NCBI GenBank assembly: GCA_021397835.1
Contig: JAJFZO010000659.1
Location: 1,178,501 to 1,242,500, forward strand
DNA: 64,000 bases
Direction: 5' to 3'
From: Moringa oleifera
Taxonomy: Eukaryota > Streptophyta > Magnoliopsida > Brassicales > Moringaceae
How positions within the stretch are numbered: position 1 is the first letter of the stretch; each line of letters opens with the position of its first letter. The position numbers were made by a program, and so were the translations under genes. The notes beneath the pieces are model-generated. The model was given only the letters and a program-made list of their open reading frames with translations, was not told where the DNA came from and searched no databases. Shown piece after piece: positions 35,141-46,699 of this stretch.

Positions 35141-36230
35141 CAAAAAGATTCAATGGGAAATGATATTCGCTAGGACAAATTCTTTTACTCTTTACATAGC
35201 TCAAAAACCATCTCAAAATGAATAAGAAAATATTTAAAGTTCAGTGGCATCAGATAAAGATCTTCCACAAAGGAAGTAAAAAATGGGAACATAACCATGG
35301 ATAACTGAGTAGAATGTTTATACAGCCTAAAGAATAGATACAGTGGATAACATCCTACATCTTATATGAGCTTATTTTGTTTAAAACAGGAAACTTTTGT
35401 GTCTTTGCTCAAAACATGAGGAAGTATCAAGTATACATCGCTAGCACTTAAGGCAGGTGGGTGTGAAACAATATGTGCTAATCTTATGCAAATTGGTCAA
35501 AGGAACATTATGAAGTGCAATCAATAGATAAAATAAAAAAAATCAAACAAGCTTGAGAAACACTCTATATAATAAAAAGAAAATTGGTGAATAGCAATAT
35601 AATCACATATATCATGAGGGGAAAAAGTAAAATTTAGGGTTCAGCCCCACCAATATGGTTGGATATGGTCAAAACTTCTGTTATAAAATCAAGATAGGTG
35701 GAAGTTAAATGTTTTTAGAAGGATAAAGAATCTTGAGAAACCAAAAGATCCAAGTGATAACAAAAATTATTAATCTTGAGATACAAAAAGAAGCCCTATT
35801 AAGGAATTAAAAAACTTTTACATACAAAGGTCAAAATCAGGGAATGACCAAAAAATGTGAAGCATAACTCAAGAAATGGATGAGTTAAGGAACGAAAGGA
35901 ACATATTCATGAATGAAAGCACAAAGATACATAACAAATTGAAAAGAAAAGCTGAGGCCTTACATAAAATAGAACGAGAGAATAAAAGACTTCAAACGAA
36001 TATCTCTGCAAATCAAGTCAACCATCAAGATCAATCAAAAGAAACGAAGCTGTATCAATAACAATGAGAAGAAACATGTACACTTAAGATGAATTAGTTG
36101 ATAAGGATGATGGATCAAGACTGAAAAAAAAAAAAAAAGCCAAAATGAATGCTAAAGTATGGAGGAATAGAGCTAAGGAAACCAAGAAACATATAAATAA
36201 ACGACGAAAAATCTTGATACCTTATGGATG
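35141..36230 (+). pseudogene. Coiled-coil coding remnant of unknown origin
   Basis: No family is recognised. The clearest open stretch (35876-36061) begins MDELRNERNIFMNESTKIHN and is rich in Lys, Glu, Arg and Asn with heptad-like spacing. A continuation near 36140-36220 (KMNAKVWRNRAKETKKHINK) lies after an A-run. It could be a retrotransposon coiled-coil ORF or another captured host segment. Upstream, 35141-35870 holds only broken frames. Confidence 0.4.
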
Positions 36231-36239
36231 CAAGTATAA

Positions 36240-37170
36240 TTAAAAACATAAATAGCCATGGATATATACAGAGAGATTTATAAGCATCAAGAAGATCTCT
36301 GGCAATCGACAGCCAAATCGTTATACATTAAAGAGATTATGATGAAAGATGTGACATTTCAAAATATCATTCTTTACAATGTCCAATGTCGAGACGATTT
36401 CGATAAGAGACACCATTCGTAAAGCATGTAAATGAAGAATTATGACAACTAAATCATTATACATTAAAAAGATCCCAATGGACAATGTGAATGTCAAAAT
36501 GTTATTCTTTACAATGCCGAATATTCAGGCGATTTTTATAGAATTCGTAAGGTACATCGAGGAAGAATTTTGACAATGAAATCATCATACATCGAAGAGA
36601 TTCCTATGGAAGACGTGATATTTGAAGATATCATTCTTTACAATGTGGAATGCCAATGCAACTTCGTTAGGAGACAACATTCATAGGGCATGTCAAGGAA
36701 GAATTTAGACTGCTAAATCATCATACATTGAAGAGATTTTCGATGGAAGATGTGACATTTCTAAAATATCATTCTTTATGATATTGAAAGTTAAGGCAAT
36801 TTCAAAATGAGAGACAACATTTAGTTAAGGAAGAATCATGATAGCTAAATCGTTGTACATCAAAGAGATTTCGATAGAATACATGACATTTCAAATTTCA
36901 TTTTTTTATGATATTGAATGCCGGGGCGATTCTGACAAGAGTTACTTTCATCGAGCATGTCGAGGAAGAATTTGACAGCCGAATCATCATACATCGAGGA
37001 GATTTCGATGGAAGATATGACATTTCAAAATGTATTTCCTTATAATGTTGAATGTCAAGGCGATTCCAATAGGAGAAAAAGTTTATGGGGCATGTCGAGG
37101 AAGAATTTTGATGCTAAATCATTGCACATTGAGGAGATTCTGATGCAAAATGAGGCCTTTTAGAAACATT
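36240..37170 (+). repeat. ~133-bp tandem array in the 3' untranslated region of the composite element
   Basis: Seven units are marked by AAATCATCATACATCGAAGAG-like starts at 36315, 36451, 36579, 36715, 36847, 36981 and 37116 (spacing 128-136 bp). Each unit also carries a 'GACATTTCAAAATATCATTC' block and an 'ACATGTCGAGGAAGAATTT' block. Further isolated GAGGAAGAATTT blocks continue to about 37455. Arrays in this position are known in Tat/Ogre-type elements. Confidence 0.92.
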
Positions 37171-37661
37171 TACACATGTCAAACATCAAGGGCAATTTTG
37201 ATGGGAGACAAAAACCTTATTTCATCAAATGTCATAAGAGAATTACAAAAAGAGATGAAAACCATCTAATGTTGAGGAAGAATTCCGATAATAACTACTA
37301 AAATTCAAAGTTTCCTTATCATCGAAGAACGAGGAAGAATTTCATCATGAGATTAAAAAAGGATCCCTTGTCTAATGGTAAAGAAGAATTTTAATAGAAA
37401 ACGTTAGGATCAAGAATTTTCCAATGATAAGTAATGTGTTTGTTAAAAGACAAGGAAGAATTTCATCTTAGATAATAAATAATCATTATCAAACCAATTT
37501 TATCAAACAAACTTCATTTTTTGTTGATTTCTTGTATGATTGACTAAAAACAAAAAATAATAATAAATAAAGAATTCTAAAGAGAAATTTGAGAGGGAAA
37601 AGAGCTACGAGGACAAAATTTGTCATCTCTTGGTCATTATTTTATTTTTGACTTTTAAAAC

Positions 37662-37678
37662 CAAAAAAAGAAGGCAGC
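37662..37678 (+). other. Putative polypurine tract of the composite element
   Basis: AAAAAAAGAAGGCAGC directly precedes the 3' LTR start. It is purine-rich with two interruptions, in the position where plus-strand priming occurs. Confidence 0.6.
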
Positions 37679-37900
37679 TATAGAAATCTAAATTTTGTCC
37701 TCACGATAAATCTGGAGCAAAAGTGCCATTATCATCGTACAACCAGTATAATTTCTATCACTGTAGCAAAAGGTGCATAAAAAGGGTCTAATGATGGAGA
37801 ATTTGGATTTTTTTTAAAAAAAAAAAACTTAATGAACTTGCTGAGTACATTTGAGTCCTTTTGAACTGCCACTACAGTAGTCTACCTTCAGCAGCATCCT

Positions 37901-38135
37901 TCAAGATTGAAAGTTAAGCTAAGTTTGGCACTTAACTCAAGGTTGAGAGTTAACTCAACGTCGAGAGCTAATCCAAGGTTAGGGGTTAACTCAAGGTTGG
38001 GGCCTAACTCAATATTGGAGCTAATTTAAGATCAAAAAGTTAACTCAGGGTGAGGGTTAACTCAAGGCTAGGGCCTAATAGTTAAATCAAGGTTGAGAGC
38101 TAAGCTAAGGTCAGGTTTCCTCAAGGTCAAAAATT
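37901..38135 (+). repeat. 18-bp minisatellite in the 3' LTR
   Basis: About twelve degenerate copies of the CTCAAGGTTGAGAGTTAA-type unit lie in the same LTR position as 20149-20320. The array is longer and more irregular here. Confidence 0.88.
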
Positions 38136-38147
38136 TACCTAGATCAA

Positions 38148-38905
38148 GGAACATTTGGATGACTTACCCATAACTTTTACGTCTAGGATCCAATTGAAGT
38201 GATTCAAGTGGCATTGGAAAGCTAAGGGAAATGGGCACAAATTTCGTATTGAGGTTGAATAAAGATTCTGTAAACTCAAAAGGTTTACCTTGATCCAAAC
38301 CTACATAACATTGAGACACGCTATTGTAGTATCTTCACAAAGGCAAACACTGGAATATTTATCATAACTTCTATGTCCGAGATCCAATTAAAGTGATTCA
38401 AGTGGTATTCGAAAGCTAAGGGAAAGGGCTACAAATTTTAAGCTGGACTTGAGTGAATATTTCATAAATCCAAAGGGATCAAAACCTACATAACATTGAG
38501 ATACGCTATTATAGTATCTTTACAAAGGCAAACATGGAAGATCTATCATAACTTCTATGTCTGAGATCCAATTAAAGTGATTTGAGTAGCATTCGAAAGC
38601 TAAGGGAAAAGGCTACAAATTTTAAGTTGGAGTTGAGTGAATATTCCATAAACCCAGAGGGTCTACATTAATTCGAATCTACTCAACATTTAAACACTTT
38701 GTTGCAATATTTTCACAAAGGAATCCCCTCAAGATCTATCATAACTTCCATTTTCAAGATCCAATTGAAGTGATTCAAGTGGCATTGAAAAGCTAAGATA
38801 AAGAGTACATCAAGTTTTATCATTATCTAAAGATGCATGATGCTAAGATAAAACAACCAGTAAACCAATTGTAGTAATTTAAACGTAATTTCCTTTTTTG
38901 AGATC
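38148..38905 (+). repeat. ~190-bp tandem array, four units, in the 3' LTR
   Basis: Units start at 38148, 38342, 38527 and 38720, with the same internal blocks as the three-unit array of the 5' LTR. The second and third units are the most alike, sharing ATAACTTCTATGTC and AATATTTCATAAA-like blocks, which suggests the extra unit arose there. Confidence 0.9.
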
Positions 38906-40524
38906 TGATTATAGTGATTCAAATGGTATTGTAAAGGTAAAAGAATCTTTTTTGTTGAAAGAAAGAGCAAATTTAGAACATACTGGCAAGCAGAGGTGAC
39001 TCACATGGCACATCATCATTAAAAGCACTATTATTGATGAGCAGTGCTTAATTTATCAAAAGATAAAGACTAATGGTGTGGCAAGGTGCCGAAAATGGAG
39101 CCACTAATGTGACATGTCATCATTAGGTGAGATGATGTCATTGGACAAGCTAATGAGCTACCATGGTTGGGCAAGCTGATGTAGCATACATAGTAATGCA
39201 CCTTATAACCCAATGATGCCCGATGCTTTACCAAATTGATTAAAATTTGATTTAAAAATTACATAAAGGTGGACAAAATGATGAAGCAAACTATGAGCCT
39301 CCTCAAATTACAAAGATCCACCAAAAAATTGGAATTGGATGACATAGTAATGGCTCATTTGGAGAAACTCTTCTTGAGCTATCCAGATGAATATTAGAAA
39401 AAATGAAGGTGGTTTCCCACTGAAACAAGGCTAAAGAGTGTGAAAATGAAGTTAAAACCAATGCAAACAGCAAGAAATAGCCTTGAATGGGCTTCACACA
39501 GTGAGGAGGTAGAGTGTGTCGAGCCTGAAGTTAGAAAGTTACCTGGGCGCACTGCACTTTCCTGATTTATCTACCATTTGCTGCTGGCTTATAAATACCT
39601 GTCAAAGCTTGTAGTTATGAAGAGCGAACATTCATATTCATGAATATATCTAAGAAACTTTAAAATTCACAGACGCATACAAGTCATAAAAGCCACATAT
39701 AGTTCTCTTTGAAAACAAAACTTTCTGTAATTCTTAGTTTTCATTAGAGTTTTTATTGCGTTTCAAGAAAATTTCCATTGAAATCTTGCATCCATTCATA
39801 TAGAAAAAAGGAGGAATACTACAAAAAGTTAGGAAACTTCAAGAGGTATTCAAGAAACTCCATTGAACTCATTTATTATAGCACATTCATTTTATTGAAT
39901 AAAATTGCTTAAGTTAAGTTAATTATCATTAGATTCTTGTTAAGTTATATATTTTGATCTATTTAATGTTCTAACATATAGCTACATCATGTTATAGAAA
40001 TAAAAAATATTTTTGTATTTGAATTTTTCTTTAGAAAAATTTATTTTCTTTTATAACAAAAAATATTACATATATGATTTTTTCCCCTTATTTTGGGGAA
40101 GAAAAGAAGTAAGCAAGCACAAACCACTCTTTTTTCCCTAAAAAATATTTTGGTACATTGGGATAGAGTAAGTGTGAAGTCTTGTGTACTTTAACCAAAG
40201 TACCTTAAAATTAATTTGCAAGAAAGGAAATCAAAGTGATACCAATTATTAGGTATCTTGGGAGTGCTAATCTTTCTCCAAGCATAATCGACTCTAGACC
40301 TCGAATCTCAACCTTTTTTTACCAATTAGCCTTACTTTAAGGTGGTGGTCAATCACACCCAAAATGATTGGTTACGACTTCAATTTTTTTTTTTAACACT
40401 GTGGGTTTTTCCAATTGAAATCTTGGTTGTAATAAATGGCTTTATTAATCAAAATCAAAGAGAATTTTTCTCACAATCGAAGAGGCCTTTCGCATGGGAA
40501 AAAAATCTAATTATGATAAGTATC

Positions 40525-43500
40525 AGACCTAAAAGCCACTATTACACTACTTACTAGCATAGGCAAGGACTGATATGTTGTTTCTATCAATGTTTAGTCT
40601 AGGTCAGACTTATTTTTTCCAAAAATTCTCACTTTACTATTAAGCCATGAATAAATATTTAAGCATTACAACCAAGAATCACTAACTAACATTCATCCAT
40701 TGGCCAACATAGCGATTAACAAAAATTAAAGGAATGGTTGTGGAAGACGAAATGGTTGTGGAAGACGAAGAAATAGAACCAAACCTGTCTATTAAATCTG
40801 CACTAAACAAGGTCATATATAGCCTATGATTATTGGTAAAGATTCAAAAAGTCATATCATGTTCCAAACAACAGTAAAAATAATGCAAATCATAATGTCA
40901 AACAATAGTAAAAATAATGCAATAAAGTATTTATTGTTTTTGATGATTGTCATTGCTTGGTGAAAGATCTAGTCATTAAGAGAACATTGTTGAAAGGTCA
41001 AGCTAAGAATGGCCTCTATATATTGCTTCCATTTACTGCCGCTGCCATCACCAACCACTCTCTTAAAACCCTTTTTAAAATTTATAAAGCGGTCTATATC
41101 ACTACGAAGTCTAGTTTGTGTCGAGATAGTCCACGCTCCCATTTGTTTTTTTTTTTTCCATTATAGTAGATATTGAGTTATGACATAAGCACCTTGGTCA
41201 ACCATCAAATCCAGTTATTAGAAAACTTAAAAGATCTTGTATCACTTTCTCTAAAGTTAATACAAGCTCATCTTTTTGTTTAGAATGTGTCATTGGAAAA
41301 AACCATAAGTTGCCATTTATTCTCTCATAAACTAAAACTAGTGCATCTTTCAAATTAATTCACATGGATCTTTGGCGTCCATCTCATGCATCATCTAGAA
41401 AAGGTATACATGGATATACCCTTTCAAAGACAAACCATAAGCATCGCAAAATTTCATACATTTAGTTGAAAATATCTTAAACATTAGGATTAAAACCATT
41501 CAGAGTGATTTGGGGGAGAGTATAGGTCATTCATACCATTTCTACATCAAGTGATCATAACACTTAGACACCTATGTCCACACACTCACAACAAATGGAA
41601 AAGCTATGAGGAAACATAAATACATCATAGAATTAAGATCCATGTTATTGAGCCAAGCATCATTACCATTGTATTTCTAGTGGGAAGCTTTCCAAACTGT
41701 TGTTTATTTCATTAAAAAATGCCCACTCCTACTCTTTCCAACTAATCAACGTTACAGATGCTCTTTAATCAAAAACCCAAATATCACTTGCCAACGATGA
41801 AATTCAAATCAATTAAGTGTCTATTCCTAGGATACAATCCCATCTACAAAGGTTATAAATGGTTCAATCCCTTTGAATGTCTTTATATTACTAAAAATGT
41901 TACATTTTCCCTTTCCCACTTTCTTCCTTGGCACCACTATTCCTTCTTCTCTGATTCCATCCTTTCCTATCACCTTATGTCTATTCAAACCTACCTAAAT
42001 ATTGAATCTAATGGTAATAATGCAAATATTGACATTAGCAAACTTCTCTTATTCCTTTTCCTTCCTCTTCATTACGTTTATTAACTGCCAAACCAACTTT
42101 ACCTATTTGTTTACCCATTTCATATTCAACTTCTCCTATTTTATTTACGCACCACCTCAACCATGCTATCACACTTAAGTCCCACTACCGCCCCATCTAA
42201 AATTGTCTTACCAAGTCACCCCATGATCACCTAAGCGAAAGTAGGTATTTTCAAACCTAAAATTTTTCTACCTCCACCACAACTCTGCAGCCCTTGTCAA
42301 AACCTATTGTTACTACACTTAACCTAGTATGGAAAACAATTATGCAAGCATAATTTCAAGCCCTTCGACTAAACAAAACATGGACTTAGTGTCTCTTTTC
42401 CCTATCCAAAAGATCATTGATACTGTGGCAATGGTAACCTAGAGAAATACAATGATTTTACTCAAACCTTTAACCTTATCATCAAGTCATCCACTATTCA
42501 CATACTACTCTCTGTGGCTATCTTTAAAAGTTAGGATATTCAGCAACTAGATGTATACAATGCCTTTTTCAATGGTCATCTTCAAGAAACAGTGTAAATG
42601 CGTCAACTAGCTACTTTCATTGATCTGCTCTAACCTCATCATGTGTGATATCTTCACAAAGCACTCTATAGCCTTAAGCAAGCTCTTTAACTCTCAAAGT
42701 ATCAAAAGCCACTTACTAACCTTAGGATTTCTTAATTCTAAGGCAAAAACAACTCTCTTTTGCTTCCTCTTATTAGGTGGTCGCTAAATTTATGTTCTTT
42801 TCTATGTTGATGACATCTTTCCCATTAGGAACAATAATGATCTCATTTAGACTTTCATCAACCATCTCAATCATAGATAAACTCTCAAAAACCTTATTCA
42901 TTACATTATTTTCAAGGCATCTAAGCCCATCAATCTTTTCAAGGTCTATTTCTCACCTAATCTAAATACATTCAAGACATTCTTAGATCTTGTAACCTTC
43001 ATCTTTCCAAGCCTTACCTTACTCTTATCTCTACTGGTACTTATCTTTCTCGGTTCTTTTTTACCAAACCCTACTATGTATCGTTAACTCATTGGTTCAC
43101 TATAATACCTCAGTCGCCCAGACATCTCTTTCGTTGTAAACAATCTTAGTTGCTTTTTGATGCTCCCATCATCAAGCCTATAAATTGCTCCTACGTATCT
43201 TATTAAGACCACTAACTTTGGTCTCCTTTTTCAAACGACATCTAAATTCCAATTAATTAATTTTTTAATGCTGATTAGGCTTATTACTCTAATGATCGAC
43301 GTATAGCAGACATTGCATCTACTTTAACAATAACATTATTTCATAGAGCTCAAAGAGATAGTCAATTGCTGCTAGATCTAGCATTGAATCAAAGTATCAA
43401 GCCCTAGAAAATGCTGCTATAAAGCTCACTTAGGTCAAATCCCTAATTAAAGAAACAAGGCTCTTACTTGATCCTCGGGCAATTCTTTAGGGTGACAATC

Positions 43501-43732
43501 AAGAGTTATTGCGCTTGCTACAAATCTAATTTTCCATTCTTGCCTAAAACACATAAAAGTTAATGTTCACTTCATCCATGATCACATAGCCATCGAAGCT
43601 CTCAAAGTTAACTACATCTTGTTATTAGGGTAAATCATCAATGCTCTCATTAAACCTTTTTTGCAATTTCAATTATGTTAATTTTCGCATAAACTTCAGG
43701 ATAAAGATACTCCTTTCAATTTGAGGAGGGGA
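40525..43732 (+). pseudogene. Ty1/copia element, part 3: gag C-terminus, integrase, reverse transcriptase, RNase H
   Basis: The gag frame resumes at 40525 in the phase left at 19926, with LLLSHE near 40648 and a zinc-knuckle remnant ICTKQGHI near 40795. Pre-integrase and integrase: CVIGKNHKLPFIL (about 41287) and IHMDLWRPSHASS (41355). The core C-terminus is at 41758-42080 (KCLFLGYNPIYKGYKWFNPF, then CLYITKNVTFS). Reverse transcriptase: IQQLDVYNAFFNGHLQETV (about 42538-42595) and YLHKALYSLKQAL (42650). RNase H-like tail: DRRIADIAS (near 43295) and HIKVNVHFIHDHIAIEALKV-type sequence (near 43550-43610). A purine tract ends it at 43732. Stops and frameshifts are abundant. Confidence 0.9.
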
Positions 43733-44000
43733 TGTTAAGGAAATGGGCTATTCTTAGTAAAGTGTTAAGGAAATGGGCTATTTATCACAAAGCAAGCCTA
43801 ATCCTATACTAAGTAAGACCTATTACATTACAAGCTTAGACATATTTGAAGAACCTAGTTGATATGATACAAGCCTAACAAAGAAACGTTTTGCTTATTA
43901 CAATGCATTTTATAGATAATAATTTTAAATATGTCTTTATACATAGCCTAGGACATATGTAATCTTCACCTTAAATTTAAATATATCGTATGAGGCCTTA
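43733..44000 (+). repeat. Copia 3' LTR (right boundary uncertain)
   Basis: It begins TGTTAAGGAAATGGGC directly after the polypurine tract TTGAGGAGGGGA (43721-43732). The first 30 bp are tandemly repeated (43733-43762 and 43763-43792). The end is not defined because no 5' LTR copy was found for comparison; about 44.0 kb is an estimate. Confidence 0.6.
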
Positions 44001-44837
44001 AAAAAGATTAAGCAATCAATACCTTTTCAAGAAAAAGAAAACCTAGTAGCTTATAATCTGAACAGTCTTTTTCTTAAAGAAAAGTACCCAGAGCTAGACT
44101 TGAGCTAAGTTAAGATTAGCAATGAGATCAAAGAGTCTAAGGATAAAGATGGTCTAAAGAAGGTGAGATTATGTTAACAATTCCAAGCTAGCCACCTCTT
44201 GACCACCTTGCACTTCTTATTGACCTTAGAGCTATTAATGTAGTAATACATGTTAACTCTAAGCCTACTTTAGTCAAGACGAACCCCTTCGCCTCATCTT
44301 ATGATGTTTTCCACAACTTAATAAAGAAAAAGCCTTAAGCATTTTCTTGATGAAAATTCATGTTTTTTTTTTTTGAGTTTTACCATAATTTTTGTAACTG
44401 AAAATTGATCCTAACGATTTTATTCCATTTACTATCTTGATGAAGATGTTCTTTTTTGAACATTGGTGAGTTATTTTCTCTTTTTTCTTTATATTATCTT
44501 TCTTTTGTGTTGAATAAGCTTTGATCCTTGTAATTATTTTGCAAAGCTTTGCAAGTTTGATGTTCCTTCCTAACATGGTAATCTTTTTGGCTCAAGTTAT
44601 TGCCTTTTCTAGGTTAATAGCTAGAGTTAGTTGACTTAAGTGTTAGCTGTTAATCTAAGGATTGGTACACCATACCAAGCACAAAAACTAATAATTATGC
44701 ATGTTGACACTTTACCTTAACAAATAATTGATCATGTTGGTCTCCTAATCAACTTTTAATTTAAGGATACTATTATCTTGATATTTGCTCCCTATCCAAA
44801 GAGACTGCTCAATCTTGCCAAAAATAATGGCCTAATT
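44001..44837. other. Unassigned repeat-derived DNA
   Basis: No gene is seen. It probably includes the 3' LTR of the - strand Tat-type element whose integrase lies at 45.7-46.1 kb, but I could not match it to a second LTR copy. Confidence 0.35.
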
Positions 44838-45170
44838 TTCTTAAGAGATTAGAGTCTCACTACTTGGACTCCTCATGCTAGTACTCAAACCAGCATTTTG
44901 CTTAACTTGCTTATGACTTTGCTATGGATTTAATTTTAAGAGAGGCTACAATCTTGTTATTAACACCTTATAAGCGAATGTTCAATCATTTCGGATACTC
45001 AAGCTTACATTTTTTAAGAGACTAAGTCTTACTACCAGAACTTGTTTAAAGCATGTCCTCAAAACAAACACTTTTGCTTAGGCAGCCAAGGCGAGTGTCC
45101 GATCACACTAAGAACTTATGCCTACTTTCTTTTAAGAGGCTAGGTCTTACTATTAAAACTCTTTAAATTG
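44838..45170. repeat. Degenerate tandem repeats beside the - strand Tat integrase
   Basis: Four blocks start with TTTTAAGAGGCTAGGTCTTAC-like sequence at about 44838, 44935, 45013 and 45130. The clearest pair (45013 and 45130) also shares a GCTTAGGCAGC-type block. On the - strand this lies just after integrase, the position of the 3'-UTR arrays of Tat-type elements. Confidence 0.55.
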
Positions 45171-45744
45171 TGTGCTTAGACTAGTTTTTATTTAGGTAGC
45201 TCGTGGCTTTGCCAATCATGTCAATTTTCAAAGACATGCATCTTATTGTCAGTTTCCTTTGTAGATGGGTGCTCTTTAAGTCGAGCATTCTTACGAGTCG
45301 AGCATTCTTACCTACACTTATTCTTCTTGATTTTTATTTTTTTATTCTTTTTTGGGTAAAATATAATGTTGTTATTGGTCTCTATTTTAAGGAGAGCTTT
45401 GGCTTGTTAGAAGCCCTTTACTTTGATTACCAAATTATGGCGAGGCACTCTAAGCATGTGTACTATGTGTTATCTTGTAAAAATGAAGTCCTTCATGAAT
45501 ATGCTTCATTTTCATTTGGGTGGATTTTTTTTTCATCTTGCCTGTCTTAAAAAAGATGCCAAGTTAAGGCCACCTATCCTTACATTCTTCTTTGAATGTA
45601 AAATGCCCTCGCATTCTCTAAGTTCCATGATCATGAGACATTCCTTTTCTCCATTATAGCCAGGTAGTAAGCTCTAAGCCTAAGTACCAATATCATATAT
45701 GTTTTTTTCTTAATTTAAGCTAACTTTCTCCTCAGTCATAGATT

Positions 45745-46080
45745 TAACAACTCTACTTTCTTGAGAACTAGATGTACCTCATTAAAACTTCATGGTCAAA
45801 CTCTCTTGTTATAGTAACGCACAATGGCCTATTGTATGGTAGCCATATGAACCTATGCGTAATCACTTAACTCTTCCAATAAGTTTAAATTGACTTAGAG
45901 TTTAGTTTCATTTTGATTCAAGGCATATTATTCCACTCTCAGTAAGGTAGACCCAATTTCCCCCAAAATAACTATTTTAGTCCTAAAAATTAATTAGAAA
46001 AAGGTATCTCCTATAGTGTTTGTTCTAGTGGTTCTATATGCCTTTAGTACTCTTGGTAGACTATCTACACAAGCTAATTT
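45745..46080 (-). pseudogene. Tat-type integrase C-terminal remnant
   Basis: Read on the - strand: DSLPRVLKAYRTT, then KIVILGEIG, NLLEEL, ATIQ.A..RYYNKRV and VLKKVE, the order seen in the C-terminal half of Tat-lineage integrases (lineage from memory of the family). Frames shift several times. It belongs with the - strand gag at 52.2-53.4 kb and the LTR at 54.9 kb as parts of one disrupted element. Confidence 0.7.
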
Positions 46081-46322
46081 AGATTTCTCCAAACTTACCT
46101 TTAGTGCTTATAAATACTTGATTTGTACTTGATGAAATTGTGCAAGTTGTTCAAAGTAAACTCAAATGAAACTTAAGAGTTTGCCTTCATGGGGGTTCTA
46201 TTTCATTAAGGTTTGGTCTTTATTGAGATTTTGTTGCATTATATTTTGCTTTCTTTAGGATTAGACAATCAAGTGACTTCATCGAGATTCGATAAAAAAT
46301 ATAAAGGTTGTTTAAGGGGTTG

Positions 46323-46472
46323 TATTTCATCAAGAAATGGTGTTGATAGTTAAAATGTTAAGTCATTTACTCATTTTTCATCAATAATAAGAATCAATAT
46401 TTCATCAAGAAATGGCATTGATAGTTAAAATGTTAAGTCACTTGGTCACTTTTCATCAATAATAAGAATCAA
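46323..46472. repeat. 75-bp tandem duplication
   Basis: Two adjacent units (46323-46397 and 46398-46472) share TATTTCATCAAGAAATGG, GATAGTTAAAATGTTAAGTC and TTTTCATCAATAATAAGAAT, with a handful of mismatches. Confidence 0.85.
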
Positions 46473-46699
46473 AGAAAATGCGAAGCAAAAGATTGGAATG
46501 GGTGAAATGATATACTTCATAAATTCTTAAAGTTCATGTAGATGAAAAGAAGGATAAAAAGAGAGAGAGAGAGTAAAATGATAATAACTAGGTTACAAAA
46601 TGAAAAAAAAAAATTATTAAGCCACATCAGGAGCATTTCCCTGGACAAAAAATTTAGTCGTAACATTTGGAGTAGTGGTAGGTACTTTGGGTTCATGAG

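Larger units (their letters stand above)
19927..40519 (+). mobile_element. 20.6-kb composite Tat-type LTR retrotransposon
   Basis: Large direct repeats at 19927-22579 and 37679-40519 are LTRs. The 5-bp target duplication AGTAT lies at 19922-19926 and 40520-40524. A primer binding site follows the left LTR, and a purine tract precedes the right one. The interior holds Tat-lineage gag and integrase remnants, a nested inverted Athila-like pair, a captured DRM methyltransferase fragment, a coiled-coil remnant and a 3'-UTR tandem array. LTR ends have lost the canonical TG/CA (TATC...GACA and TATA...GATA). By eye the LTRs are roughly four-fifths identical, so the insertion is old. It cannot be autonomous. 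Confidence 0.93.
37679..40519 (+). repeat. 3' LTR (2841 bp) of the composite element
   Basis: It aligns with 19927-22579 along its whole length and ends at ATTATGATA, before the AGTAT target duplication. It is 188 bp longer than the 5' LTR, almost exactly one unit of its internal ~190-bp array. Confidence 0.92.

Noticed and set aside
41758..42084. 108-codon ORF as a host gene
   Set aside because: It is the C-terminal part of a copia integrase in a decayed element.
45203..45659. 115- and 78-codon ORFs on the + strand
   Set aside because: They lie opposite the Tat-type integrase and its 3' region, have Phe/Ser-rich composition and no domain.
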